Positions 16,976 through 25,404 of a stretch of 64,000 nt of DNA are shown here, in pieces. The stretch covers positions 1-64,000 of the forward strand of contig NZ_JAWDIY010000001.1 of assembly GCF_032380655.1 (NCBI RefSeq), written 5' to 3'. Made by a program: the position numbers and the translations under genes. The notes below the pieces were generated by a model. The model had not been told where the DNA came from. It saw only the letters and a list, made by a program, of their open reading frames with translations, and did no database searches. Within the stretch, counting starts at the first letter, position 1, and the number at the start of each line of letters is the position of its first letter. The stretch is from Diplocloster hominis (GTDB lineage: Bacteria > Bacillota > Clostridia > Lachnospirales > Lachnospiraceae).

Positions 16976-17797
16976 CTATTCTTTTATCCCGCCGGCCGTC
17001 AGGCCGCTCTTCAGCTTATCCTGCATAAATATATAGAAAATAATAGTCGGTATCGCAATCACGATAATCGAGGCGAACAATGGCCCGATATCGCTCTTGT
17101 TCAGCGCCAGATTAAAGAACCCGGGCGCCATGGTCAGCGTGTAGTGGGACTGCACACTGTTGAACATCAGCGGTATGGTATAGTCATTCCAGGTCAGCAT
17201 AAACACTACCACCAACACATTGACCACCGCCGGTGACACCATCGGCAGTAACACATAGAAAAATGTGGTAAACGTATTGCTGCCGTCAATGGTCGCCGCC
17301 TCGATAAAAGAATCCGGAATGGTGTCGAAGAAATTCTTCAGAATCATCAGGGCCAGCGGCAGGTTGATCGCCACCATCGGAATAATCATGGCAAAATAAG
17401 TATCCTTCAGGTTCAGAAACCGCTCGATCGTAGATATCGGCAGCAGAATCGATATCACCGGTATAGAATAAAAGGACAGGATCAGTATAAACAGGAAATT
17501 CCTCCCCCGGAACTTTAATTTTGAAAACGCGTAGGCAGCCAGCGAAGAAAATGCCAGGATAATCACCAGCGATCCGCCTACTACCAGGACACTGTTCAAA
17601 AACATCCGGGGCAGAAAATACTGTCCCTTAATCTTGAAAGTAAATACGGTCTGATAATTCACAAGCCCGTTACCTTTCAGCGACAGGAAAAAGGAATTGA
17701 CCAGCGGAACGATCCAGATCACTGCCAGCAGGATCAGGCACAAAAGTATCAGCCAGTCTCCCGCCTTATATTTCTTAACTTTATGAAATAGTTTCAT
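16976..17797 (-). CDS. Carbohydrate ABC transporter permease (MalG/UgpE type)
   Basis: A 273-residue protein with six hydrophobic helices. The coupling motif EAATIDGSNTFTTFFYVLLP (EAAxxDGA-like) is typical of CUT1 sugar importers. It is the last gene of the set LacI regulator, binding protein, permease, permease. The ATPase is not encoded in the set; a shared MsmK-type ATPase encoded elsewhere is usual for such systems. The context beside a GH29 fucosidase suggests a fucosylated oligosaccharide substrate. Confidence 0.88.
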   Translation of the reverse strand: MKLFHKVKKYKAGDWLILLCLILLAVIWIVPLVNSFFLSLKGNGLVNYQTVFTFKIKGQYFLPRMFLNSVLVVGGSLVIILAFSSLAAYAFSKLKFRGRNFLFILILSFYSIPVISILLPISTIERFLNLKDTYFAMIIPMVAINLPLALMILKNFFDTIPDSFIEAATIDGSNTFTTFFYVLLPMVSPAVVNVLVVVFMLTWNDYTIPLMFNSVQSHYTLTMAPGFFNLALNKSDIGPLFASIIVIAIPTIIFYIFMQDKLKSGLTAGGIKE

Positions 17798-17814
17798 TCT
17801 CGTTCTCCTCCGCC

Positions 17815-18681
17815 CTATTTATCCCTGTTGAACAGCTTCACCTGGAGCGCAGATATGACGAAAGCGATCACCAGAATCACCACCGCCAGCGCGCTGGCCA
17901 GCCCGTTATTGGCCTCCAGGCTGAACCTTTTGTACAGATAGGTCATGGGGAATTCGGTGGCTCCCGCCGGGCCTCCCTGCGTCATGATATAAACCAGGTC
18001 GAAGAATTTCAGTGTTCCGATGGTCCCCATCAGCACCATGGTCAGATGCGCCGGCTTCAGCAGGGGAAATGTTATATAGCGGAATCTCTGCCAGTAGCCA
18101 GCCCCGTCTATGGTGGCGCTTTCATACACATCATGGGATATATTTGCCAGGCCTGCACGGTAATAGATGATCCCCATGCCGGTCCATTGGTAGACATTAG
18201 CCGCCAGGATACAGTAGAGCGCCAGCCGCATATCACTGAGCCAGATATGCTGCAAGGATCGTAAGCCGACCGCTCCCAGAAACGAGTTCAGGAATCCGAA
18301 GTTCGGCTCGTAGATCTGGTTAAAGGTATAAGCAATAATTACGGAAGACAGTACTGACGGCACGAAGAAAATCACTTCGAAAAGCCTGCTGCCTATCAGC
18401 CCTCTCTCCAGAAATATAGTCATGACCAGACTGATTCCCACCTGGAAGATGATCGTCAGCACCATAAAGATGACTGTATTCTTAATGGCTGTACGAAAGT
18501 TCGGATCCGCAAACAGGGTTTTATAATTTTCAATCCCGTTCCAGGTCATATTTGATAAATCAATCCCTTTGAAATCCGTAAAACTGACTGCGATATTATA
18601 AATGACCGGGATCAGAAGAAATACCGTTACGGTCAAAAAACACGGCAGTATATATAAATAGGGTGTGACTTTTTTCATCAT
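17815..18681 (-). CDS. Carbohydrate ABC transporter permease (MalF/UgpA type)
   Basis: A 288-residue protein with six membrane helices. The coupling motif is YESATIDGAGYWQRFRYITF. Seventeen bp separate it from the second permease, and it follows the binding-protein gene directly. An AGGAGG site serves either of two consecutive ATG codons; the second (at 18678) has slightly better spacing. It forms the channel with the downstream permease. Confidence 0.88.
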   Translation of the reverse strand: MMKKVTPYLYILPCFLTVTVFLLIPVIYNIAVSFTDFKGIDLSNMTWNGIENYKTLFADPNFRTAIKNTVIFMVLTIIFQVGISLVMTIFLERGLIGSRLFEVIFFVPSVLSSVIIAYTFNQIYEPNFGFLNSFLGAVGLRSLQHIWLSDMRLALYCILAANVYQWTGMGIIYYRAGLANISHDVYESATIDGAGYWQRFRYITFPLLKPAHLTMVLMGTIGTLKFFDLVYIMTQGGPAGATEFPMTYLYKRFSLEANNGLASALAVVILVIAFVISALQVKLFNRDK

Positions 18682-18712
18682 CTGCCTCCTGCTTCAAAAA
18701 AGGCGCGCGCTG

Positions 18713-20086
18713 CTACTTCGAAGCTTCATAAGCCTGTTGCATCTGTGCTGCTGCGTCTTTTGCATCCAGCATTCCCTGTACAAAAGCCTGAACCACTTCA
18801 CCTGTCTTATTATCAACCGCGGCATTACCGGTCGATCTGGGTCCGGCCAGCTGATCGGATAGCGTGGCACTGATGACGCCGATCGTATCCTTTGCTTCCT
18901 GGGAAGGAAGATCCGTGGTATCCAGAGTTATCCCAGCCGCGCAGGGGATTCCATACAGTTCCTCCAGCCATATCTGCGCCGCATCCCCGGCTGCCCATTC
19001 AGTGATCAGTTTCATCGCCGCTTCTTTGTTTTTCGAATTTTTATTAATCGCCCAGCCGTGATCGATGGAACCTACCACATAAGGATTATCATTCATGGGA
19101 GCAGGCATTGCGAATACACCAATCTCGTCGTTAGCAATCTTGGAATCCGTAAGCTGTGTACCAGCCAGATAGGCTCCCGCCTGCCAGGCGCCTGTCAGAA
19201 TCATCGGGGACTTTCTTTCTTTAAATAAACTGTCCGCGTCTGTAGTGGGATCAATACCAAAGGAATTCTCAGGGATAACCCCATCGTCGATCATTTTCCG
19301 AAGGTCCTCGAATCCTTTGATGAAAGCCTCATCCTCAAAGCTGGCTTCCCCGGCTGCGGCTTTCGCAACAATTCCGGGATTCTGGTTGTTTACCAGCCAC
19401 AGATAGAGATAGGCTACATTCAGCGCCTCTTTCCCTCCGAAGATCATGGGAATCGTATCATTCTCCACCGCCTTGGCGTAGTCCGCAAATGCCTGATAAC
19501 CGTTAGGAACGCTCTGACCCAGCTCTTCCAGCAAGGTTTTATTATAGAATACATACCACTGTCCGCCAAAATCAACAGGGAATATCTTCAAATCCTCTTC
19601 CACATAGGTACTTTCCAGCATTTTACCGTTGAAAAGCGTTTTCCAGTCATCCCCGTTCACCTGAGCAGCCAGTTCATCCAGCGGTTCCATATAGTCTTTA
19701 TATTTTTCATAATTATCCAGGTTCATGGCAAATACATCCGGACCTTCCCCGTTAGCCAGATCCAGTGTCAGCTTGTCCCAGTAGGCCGCCCAATCCATAA
19801 TCTGAACGTCTACGCCAATATCCGGATGCTCTTCCTGGAACGCCGCGGTCATCGGTTCGATTACATTATTGTAAGGAATCCATCCCCAAAAGCTTAAGGA
19901 CGCAGCGTCTGCCAAAGAACTGTTTTCCCCGTCACCGGCTTCTTGCTTTTGCTGTGTTTCCGCAGCGGCAGAAGGCTCTGCCGTATCCGCCCCCTGTTCT
20001 TTCTCAGAACCGCAGCCGGACAATATCGTACCCATCATCGCCACAACCAGCAGCAATGAACATAATTTTCTCCAATTTCTAGTCAT
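18713..20086 (-). CDS. Family 1 extracellular solute-binding lipoprotein
   Basis: A 457-residue protein whose N-terminus (MTRNWRKLCSLLLVVAMMGT, then ILSGC) is a lipoprotein signal, followed by an acidic Ala/Gln/Glu linker. The mature part has the usual CUT1 sugar-binding features: SLSFWGWIPYNNVIEPMTAA near the start, GEGPDVFAMN, and GAWQAGAYLAG and INKNSKNKEAAMKLI later. The start at 20086 has AGGAGAAG upstream; the longer frame to 20167 would destroy the signal peptide position. It lies upstream of the two permeases and 81 bp after the LacI regulator. Confidence 0.88.
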   Translation of the reverse strand: MTRNWRKLCSLLLVVAMMGTILSGCGSEKEQGADTAEPSAAAETQQKQEAGDGENSSLADAASLSFWGWIPYNNVIEPMTAAFQEEHPDIGVDVQIMDWAAYWDKLTLDLANGEGPDVFAMNLDNYEKYKDYMEPLDELAAQVNGDDWKTLFNGKMLESTYVEEDLKIFPVDFGGQWYVFYNKTLLEELGQSVPNGYQAFADYAKAVENDTIPMIFGGKEALNVAYLYLWLVNNQNPGIVAKAAAGEASFEDEAFIKGFEDLRKMIDDGVIPENSFGIDPTTDADSLFKERKSPMILTGAWQAGAYLAGTQLTDSKIANDEIGVFAMPAPMNDNPYVVGSIDHGWAINKNSKNKEAAMKLITEWAAGDAAQIWLEELYGIPCAAGITLDTTDLPSQEAKDTIGVISATLSDQLAGPRSTGNAAVDNKTGEVVQAFVQGMLDAKDAAAQMQQAYEASK

Positions 20087-20167
20087 CAACAACTTCTCCT
20101 TTCGTTCACAAGAGACGTACAGGCGCAGCCGGAGGATGCTTCGTTTCCAGCACACTTTTCCTTCCAA

Positions 20168-21235
20168 TCACCTGTTTGATGTCTCGTCGTCTAACGGACA
20201 TACCGAGTCTCTCTCAATAATCTCCGAAGGAAAGATCACTTTCTTGCCTTTCATCAGATTTTTACCCATGATGTTTTCCGCCAGCATCCGGACCGCCATA
20301 CGGCCCAGTTCTTCCTTCGGATAATTTACGGTTGTCAGTCTGGGATTTACATAGTTGGTGGTCTCTATATTATCAAATCCTATGACAGAGATATCCTGGG
20401 GAATCCGGAGTCCCCTCTCCTGGATCGCCCGCATGACGCCCAGCGCCATCTTATCTCCTGCGGCTTCCACTGCCTGTATCGTTTGACCGCTGTCCAGCAG
20501 TTCCTTCATTTTATTATAAGCGGTCTCGATATCCCAATGGCCATTGCGTACCAGTTCCTGATTGATCGGGACATGGTAATCCATCAGGGCCTTCAGATAT
20601 CCCTGGAAACGCTCGTCCTTATGATCAAAGATGGGTCCGCCTTCTTCGATTGATTTTTTATAGGTCTCCCCGCCTATATAGGCAATATTGGTCCGGCCCA
20701 TCCCGATTAGTTTACGGGTCAGTTCGTAAAAGGGCTGCTCGTATTCAACAGTTACACAGTCCAGTGTTTCCTCAAGGGGAGCATCGAAGATGGAGATAAT
20801 ATTTGAAAAATGTGCCACCAGCTGTCTTAGCAGATCTTTGGGCATATTACCGATCAGGATCAGCCCGTCTACCTCAGACTCCATGACTGTTTTCATGATC
20901 AATGAATTTTCCAGATCCGAAGCGCTGTAGGCGAAATTGATGGAGCATTTATTGTCAATGGCTTCCCTCTCAATTCCATGGATAATGGTGGCAAAACAGG
21001 AATCCTCGAACTTTTCCTTCGTAATGGTCAGAATATATCCGATCTTCTTCATTGTGGATTTTTTCTTTAATGATGTTTCCCGTTTTTTTGCTTTGTCATA
21101 ACCCAGTTCCCGGGCGCAGTTCCAGATAATCTCTTCCGTCTCCTTCGATACGGAGAAATTTTCATCTTTATTAATCACTCTGGATACTGTCGTCAGAGAA
21201 TATCCCGTTTTTTCCGCAATATCTTTTAACCTCAT
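20168..21235 (-). CDS. LacI-family transcriptional regulator
   Basis: A 355-residue protein. The N-terminal helix-turn-helix is RLKDIAEKTGYSLTTVSRVI with the hinge around residue 50-60. The effector domain contains SEVDGLILIGNMP, IQAVEAAGDKMALGVMRA and ISVIGFDNIETTNYVNPRLT. It is the first gene of the transporter set and divergent from the GH29 gene at 21607, with a 371-bp AT-rich spacer carrying repeated TTTACTAAA boxes. It most likely controls both directions in response to an imported sugar. Confidence 0.88.
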   Translation of the reverse strand: MRLKDIAEKTGYSLTTVSRVINKDENFSVSKETEEIIWNCARELGYDKAKKRETSLKKKSTMKKIGYILTITKEKFEDSCFATIIHGIEREAIDNKCSINFAYSASDLENSLIMKTVMESEVDGLILIGNMPKDLLRQLVAHFSNIISIFDAPLEETLDCVTVEYEQPFYELTRKLIGMGRTNIAYIGGETYKKSIEEGGPIFDHKDERFQGYLKALMDYHVPINQELVRNGHWDIETAYNKMKELLDSGQTIQAVEAAGDKMALGVMRAIQERGLRIPQDISVIGFDNIETTNYVNPRLTTVNYPKEELGRMAVRMLAENIMGKNLMKGKKVIFPSEIIERDSVCPLDDETSNR

Positions 21236-21253
21236 CGTCTACTCATCCTCACC

Positions 21254-21508
21254 TGTTTTTTACTAAATTTACTAAAATTAATTATAATTCTAATTTTTTT
21301 ATCAGTCAACTATTTTTTGATTTTTTCATAATTTATACAAATATCTCTGTCTTTTTTTGTATAAATCAGAGACATTTCGTTGATTTTACGAAAATCATTG
21401 ACGTATTTTACTAATTATGCTATGTTTGTGTCATGAATTTTCCTATCTATTTTACTCTATTTTTTACTAAACTTTACTAAATTTACTGTTATTCGTTACT
21501 ATTTTACT
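21254..21508. promoter_or_regulatory. Divergent control region with repeated TTTACTAAA boxes
   Basis: Copies of TTTACTAAA or close variants occur near 21258-21276 (regulator side) and 21466-21485 (fucosidase side), with further TTAC-rich variants around 21495-21507. The whole spacer is AT-rich. The boxes flank the fucosidase promoter at 21398-21426 and could be operators for the adjacent LacI protein or another regulator. This is inferred from position only. Confidence 0.4.
21398..21426 (+). promoter_or_regulatory. Promoter of the GH29 fucosidase gene
   Basis: TTGACG (21398-21403), a 17-bp spacer and TATGTT (21421-21426) are followed by a leader of about 175 nt. Confidence 0.5.
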
Positions 21509-21606
21509 TTTATTATGGTATCTTACAAACCGAACTATTTATCATTGTTTCAATCACAACATGCTAATGGGATAATAACCATTTTATCCCTGCCAAGGAG
21601 ATCTTT

Positions 21607-23055
21607 ATGCTGCAAAACAAATATTTACCCACAAATGAACCCAACGGGAAATATCTCCCGACCTGGGAATCATTAAACGAACACACCCTGCCGAAATGGT
21701 TCATGGATGCGAAATTCGGCATATTCATTCATTGGGGTCCGTATTCCGTACCTGCCTGGGCTCCCAAGAAGACCACTACCGGAGAATACTACAACGATCA
21801 GGTTGGCAATCATCCCTATGCGGAAATATACGGCTATGGAATGATGTACAAAGATTCCGCCGTATGGAAGCATCATAAAGCCACTTACGGCGCCGGTTTC
21901 CAATACGATGATTTTTTCCCTCAGTTCAGGGCAGAAAACTGGGATCCCGGACTGTGGGCAGAGACCTTCCGCAAAGTAGGGGCAAAATACGTCGTACTGG
22001 TAACCAAACACAGCGACTGTTACAGTATGTTTGATACTAAGCTGACCGACAGATGCTGTACAAAAGTCGGACCTATGAGAGACGTCACAGGCGAACTGAC
22101 CGCCGAGCTGCGAAAACAAGGGTTAAAAGCCGGCCTCTACTATTCAACCACCTTCGACTGGTACTACCGGAATTTTCCTCATGTGATTTATAAGGAATTT
22201 ACCCACGGGCAGATAAAAGAACTGGTTGATCAGTACCACCCCGACATTCTCTGGTCAGATGATTACTGGAAACCCATGGAAAAGAGCTGCAGCGATACCT
22301 GGGGCAGCAAAGAACTGATTAGCTATTTTTATAATCATTCCGAACATCCGGAGGAAGTACTGGTCAATGACCGATGGGGCTGTGAGACAGACGGACGGCA
22401 GATCGGGGACTTCTCGACTCCGGAATACACCGCTCTGCCCGGCATCCAGGATTTCTACTGGGAAACCAACCGCGGAATCGGCCGCTCCTTTGGTTACAAC
22501 CAGGAAGAAGGCGAGGAGGATTATGCCTCCGCCGAAGAATTGCTCTTTATGCTTGCAGATATTGTCAGTAAAAACGGGAACTTTCTCCTTAATGTAGGAC
22601 CCAGAGCGGATGGGACGATTCATCCGCTTCAGCTGGAAAGGCTTGAAGCCATCGGCTCCTGGCTCCAAATCAATGGGGAAGCAATCTATGAGACCAGACC
22701 ATGGATCGATGCCGCCGGTCTGACCGCAGCCAGCGGGCGCGTCCGTTTTACGCAAAAAGGCAGCGCCGTATATGCGATCGTATTTGATACGAAAGCTTCG
22801 GACTTCACCATCCGCAACCTGTATGTGCCCACCGGTACCAACGTGGGACTTCTCGGTTCAGACGTACCCGTAGAATGGGAGCAGCAGGGGTCCGACACCG
22901 CTTTCCACCTGTCGTCCCCTCAGTCCGCCGTATCATTTGTGTTAAAATTCGAAACGGAACCGCTCCGCTTAATGAGAAAGCCCGACCGTCAGGTTCCGGA
23001 AAGCCAATCCAGTGAAATATTCCGCAGGATGGGCTACTACAGCGTTAACCTATAA
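21607..23055 (+). CDS. Alpha-L-fucosidase, GH29
   Basis: A 482-residue enzyme without signal peptide, so cytoplasmic. GH29 features in order: KWFMDAKFGIFIHWGPYSVP near residue 35, VLVTKHSDCYSMFDTKLTDR, the nucleophile region DILWSDDYW with Asp218 as probable nucleophile (Trp-x-Asp as in characterised members), and NGNFLLNVGPRADGTI before a C-terminal beta domain. It removes L-fucose from oligosaccharides with retention. AAGGAGAT precedes the ATG. It is divergent from a LacI/ABC importer set and likely acts on its cargo. Linkage preference cannot be told. Confidence 0.9.
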   Translation: MLQNKYLPTNEPNGKYLPTWESLNEHTLPKWFMDAKFGIFIHWGPYSVPAWAPKKTTTGEYYNDQVGNHPYAEIYGYGMMYKDSAVWKHHKATYGAGFQYDDFFPQFRAENWDPGLWAETFRKVGAKYVVLVTKHSDCYSMFDTKLTDRCCTKVGPMRDVTGELTAELRKQGLKAGLYYSTTFDWYYRNFPHVIYKEFTHGQIKELVDQYHPDILWSDDYWKPMEKSCSDTWGSKELISYFYNHSEHPEEVLVNDRWGCETDGRQIGDFSTPEYTALPGIQDFYWETNRGIGRSFGYNQEEGEEDYASAEELLFMLADIVSKNGNFLLNVGPRADGTIHPLQLERLEAIGSWLQINGEAIYETRPWIDAAGLTAASGRVRFTQKGSAVYAIVFDTKASDFTIRNLYVPTGTNVGLLGSDVPVEWEQQGSDTAFHLSSPQSAVSFVLKFETEPLRLMRKPDRQVPESQSSEIFRRMGYYSVNL

Positions 23056-23060
23056 CTGAA

Positions 23061-23137
23061 AAGCAGCAAAAGGGGACATGTCCAATCTAAAATGGACATG
23101 TCCCAAACCGAAATGGACATGTCCCCTTTTGCTGTTC
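23061..23137. terminator. GGGGACATGTCC repeat hairpin (locus 3) between convergent genes
   Basis: The outer arms AGCAGCAAAAGGGGACATG and its complement ending CCCCTTTTGCTG enclose a third GGACATGTCCC copy. The long inverted repeat sits between the convergent fucosidase and cysteine-desulfurase-like genes and ends in TTTT, so it can work as a bidirectional terminator as well as being a repeat copy. Confidence 0.65.
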
Positions 23138-23148
23138 CCTTTTGTGGA

Positions 23149-24288
23149 TTATCCGGCCAGCTCACGCACCGCCGCGATGGCCTGATCAATCTCTTCTTCG
23201 GTATTCGCGTTTGAAAAGCTGAACCGGACAGCGCCTTGTTCCACTGTTCCCAACGCTTCATGCATCAGCGGAGCGCAGTGTGCGCCCGGCCGCGTCGCGA
23301 TCCCGTATTCTTCCGATAATGCGTCACTTATTTCAGCGGAATCATAGTCCCGGACGTTCAGCGCCACGATCGCTGCCCGTTCACCACATGCAAAGTTCCC
23401 GTACACCTTAACGCCCGGAATCTTAATTACCCCTTCATAAAAACGCATCATCAGCCTGTGTTCTCCCGACCGGATGCGATCAATACCGGTCTTACTCAGA
23501 TAATCAAACGCCGCCAACAGGCCGGCGATTCCGTGGAAATTCAGCGTTCCTGCCTCTAACGCGGTGGGCATGTCTATCGGATGCCTCTTCTTATATGTCT
23601 GAATACCGCTGCCGCCTGTCTTCAGCGGCTCTATGACGATATTCTCGCGGACACAGATCCCTCCAGTTCCCTGAGGGCCCAATAGGCTCTTATGTCCGGT
23701 AAAGCACAGGATATCGATTCCCATTTGCTGCATATGAATTGGAAATACTCCTGCCGTCTGAGCGGCATCTACTGCGAACAGAATTCCTTCTCTTTTACAA
23801 AAAGCACCGATATCTGCGATGTCCACCAGATTCCCGGTCAGATTGGAAGCATGGGTGCAGATTACCATACGCGCTTTCCCTGCTGCCATCTCTTTTAGCT
23901 GCTCCTTATTAAGCTGCCCGTTTTGATCTGCGCCCGCAATCAGAAGTTCTACTCCCTTTGCCTGCATTTCATAGAGCGGCCGAAGCACGGAATTATGCTC
24001 AAGGACCGTCGTTACTACCCTGTCCCCTGGTTTTAGAATCCCTTTGACCGCTATATTTAACGCTTCTGTCGCATTGCTGGTAAACGCCACCTGCGATGGC
24101 TTTCCCAGCCCAAAGAAGTCCGCAGCCTTCTCTCTGGTCTCATATATAATTCTGGAAGCATCCAGAGATGCCCCGTGCGTACCCCGCCCGGCATTACCCG
24201 AATGCCTCATCGCCTCACCAACCGCATGAATGACCGTTTCCGGCTTCCACAGGCTGGTTGCAGCATTATCCAGATAAATCAATTTCAA
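23149..24288 (-). CDS. Class V aminotransferase / cysteine desulfurase, EF2568-like
   Basis: A 379-residue PLP enzyme. Visible are IYLDNAATSLWKPETV, FTSNATEALNIAV (PLP phosphate contacts), the FAVDAAQTAG Asp, the PLP lysine Lys200 in FTGHKSLLGPQGTGG, and a C-terminal active-site loop RPGAHCAPL with the probable sulfur-accepting Cys. The pattern fits the cysteine-desulfurase group first noted with selenium genes (EF2568 family). It would release sulfur or selenium from cysteine or selenocysteine. The gene for a YedF-type protein ends 18 bp upstream, so they form an operon. Confidence 0.85.
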   Translation of the reverse strand: MKLIYLDNAATSLWKPETVIHAVGEAMRHSGNAGRGTHGASLDASRIIYETREKAADFFGLGKPSQVAFTSNATEALNIAVKGILKPGDRVVTTVLEHNSVLRPLYEMQAKGVELLIAGADQNGQLNKEQLKEMAAGKARMVICTHASNLTGNLVDIADIGAFCKREGILFAVDAAQTAGVFPIHMQQMGIDILCFTGHKSLLGPQGTGGICVRENIVIEPLKTGGSGIQTYKKRHPIDMPTALEAGTLNFHGIAGLLAAFDYLSKTGIDRIRSGEHRLMMRFYEGVIKIPGVKVYGNFACGERAAIVALNVRDYDSAEISDALSEEYGIATRPGAHCAPLMHEALGTVEQGAVRFSFSNANTEEEIDQAIAAVRELAG

Positions 24289-24306
24289 ACATCCTTTCTG
24301 CCCCGT

Positions 24307-24942
24307 CTACGGCCTGATGGTCTTCTTCGCCCATGCCATTTTCTCTACAATGGAATACATATTCGTAACACTTCCGACGGCCAGTTTTTCCGTAAGGCCA
24401 TAATAATTCAGGCATGTTCCGCAGGTCAAAATCTCTACTCCCTGACTTTCCATATATTTCAGATCCTCAAGAGAATCCGAGTCTTCTGTTGTCAGCCTCG
24501 CTCCTCCGTTATAAAACAGGATCGCATCGGGCAGCGGCTCAAGCTGTGAAACCGCAAACAGAAATCCTTTTATCAAAAGTCTGCCCAGTTCTCCCTCACC
24601 GGCTCCCATCTGATCAGACGCCACCACCACGACCGTTCCGCCCTGATCCCTATCTGCCTGGCAGTTAGCGGTGCTATCACTTACATTGGTTTCTGCGTTC
24701 CCAGCGGCTTCCTTTTCCAGGGTAATCGTCAGTTTGAATTCCTGCCCGGATAATTTCTCCGCTTCGCAGACTGCTCCGGAATAACCGGCCATTTTTTCCA
24801 CGTTCTTCACAGCCGTTTCATTGTCTACCAGAATTTCAACCACACCAGACCCGTTCAGCTCTTGAATCGCTTTTTTTGCCTTAATGACAGGAACCGGGCA
24901 CCTGTCTCCTCTGGCATCTATGTGTATCATTTTCTTATCCAC
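24307..24942 (-). CDS. yedF: YedF-like selenium-associated sulfurtransferase protein
   Basis: A 211-residue two-domain protein. Residues about 5-75 are a TusA/SirA-like domain with the Cys-Pro-x-Pro signature (ARGDRCPVPVIKAKKAI, Cys15). Residues about 100-205 are a DsrE-like domain (VVVASDQMGAGEGELGRLLI, LFYNGGARLT, EILTCGTCLNYYGL). This fusion is the YedF family seen beside selD and selenium-dependent hydroxylase genes. Together with the adjacent cysteine desulfurase it probably handles persulfide or selenide transfer. selD is not in the window. Confidence 0.85.
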   Translation of the reverse strand: MDKKMIHIDARGDRCPVPVIKAKKAIQELNGSGVVEILVDNETAVKNVEKMAGYSGAVCEAEKLSGQEFKLTITLEKEAAGNAETNVSDSTANCQADRDQGGTVVVVASDQMGAGEGELGRLLIKGFLFAVSQLEPLPDAILFYNGGARLTTEDSDSLEDLKYMESQGVEILTCGTCLNYYGLTEKLAVGSVTNMYSIVEKMAWAKKTIRP

Positions 24943-25029
24943 CTCCTGTTTTATCTGTTCTCTATCATATCACAAACATGGATTTTAGGATAGATTAGCG
25001 GCATTTTTCTTTCCTGCACTGTGTAATCC

Positions 25030-25145
25030 CTTGGGTGACTATCCGAACCCTGGTTTTTGAACGTTTCCTGGTTTTCAGATAGTCTCTGTTTTCGGGTATT
25101 TCGGTTTTCGGGTATTTCGGTTTTCGGATAGTCCATGTCACCGGG
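25030..25145. repeat. Short interspersed TTTTCGGxTA repeats
   Basis: Several near-copies of a GGTTTTCGGATAGTC-like unit, two of them as the exact 18-bp direct repeat GTTTTCGGGTATTTCGGT (partly overlapping). A similar CTGGTTTTCGGACAGTC occurs at about 42881-42897. The 462-bp spacer 24943-25404 also holds a family 1 repeat and a hairpin, and no gene that I can support. Confidence 0.5.
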
Positions 25146-25197
25146 CATGCCGCTTCTCAGACAGCCATGATTTTCGGTGAGTCTCCCGATAGAATTC

Positions 25198-25296
25198 TTT
25201 ATAGCTATGAGCGTTTAGCGCCCGTACTTTGGTTCCTTACATGCGATTCTCGAATCATAGTCAGCGTTTTTTGAGCGCTGCAATTTTTTATTATAG
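25198..25296 (-). repeat. Dispersed repeat family 1 (copy E, inverted)
   Basis: On the minus strand the order is GCAGCGCTC, AAAAAACGCTGACTATG, then GCGCTAAACGCTCATAGCTA, the same order as copies A and B. It is more diverged than A. Confidence 0.6.
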
Positions 25297-25317
25297 AAAC
25301 ACTTCTCTGCTGCACAC

Positions 25318-25350
25318 AAAGCAGCACACCACATTGGTACGCTGCTTTGT
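25318..25350. terminator. Hairpin downstream of catalase
   Basis: The arms AAAGCAGC and GCTGCTTT flank a 15-nt loop, about 55 bp after the catalase stop. There is no clear T-tract on the catalase side, so termination is uncertain. Confidence 0.4.
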
Positions 25351-25404
25351 ATAAAGCTATAATTAAATCAGTTTTCGCAGATCAAATCATTTTTTTGCAT
25401 CAGA

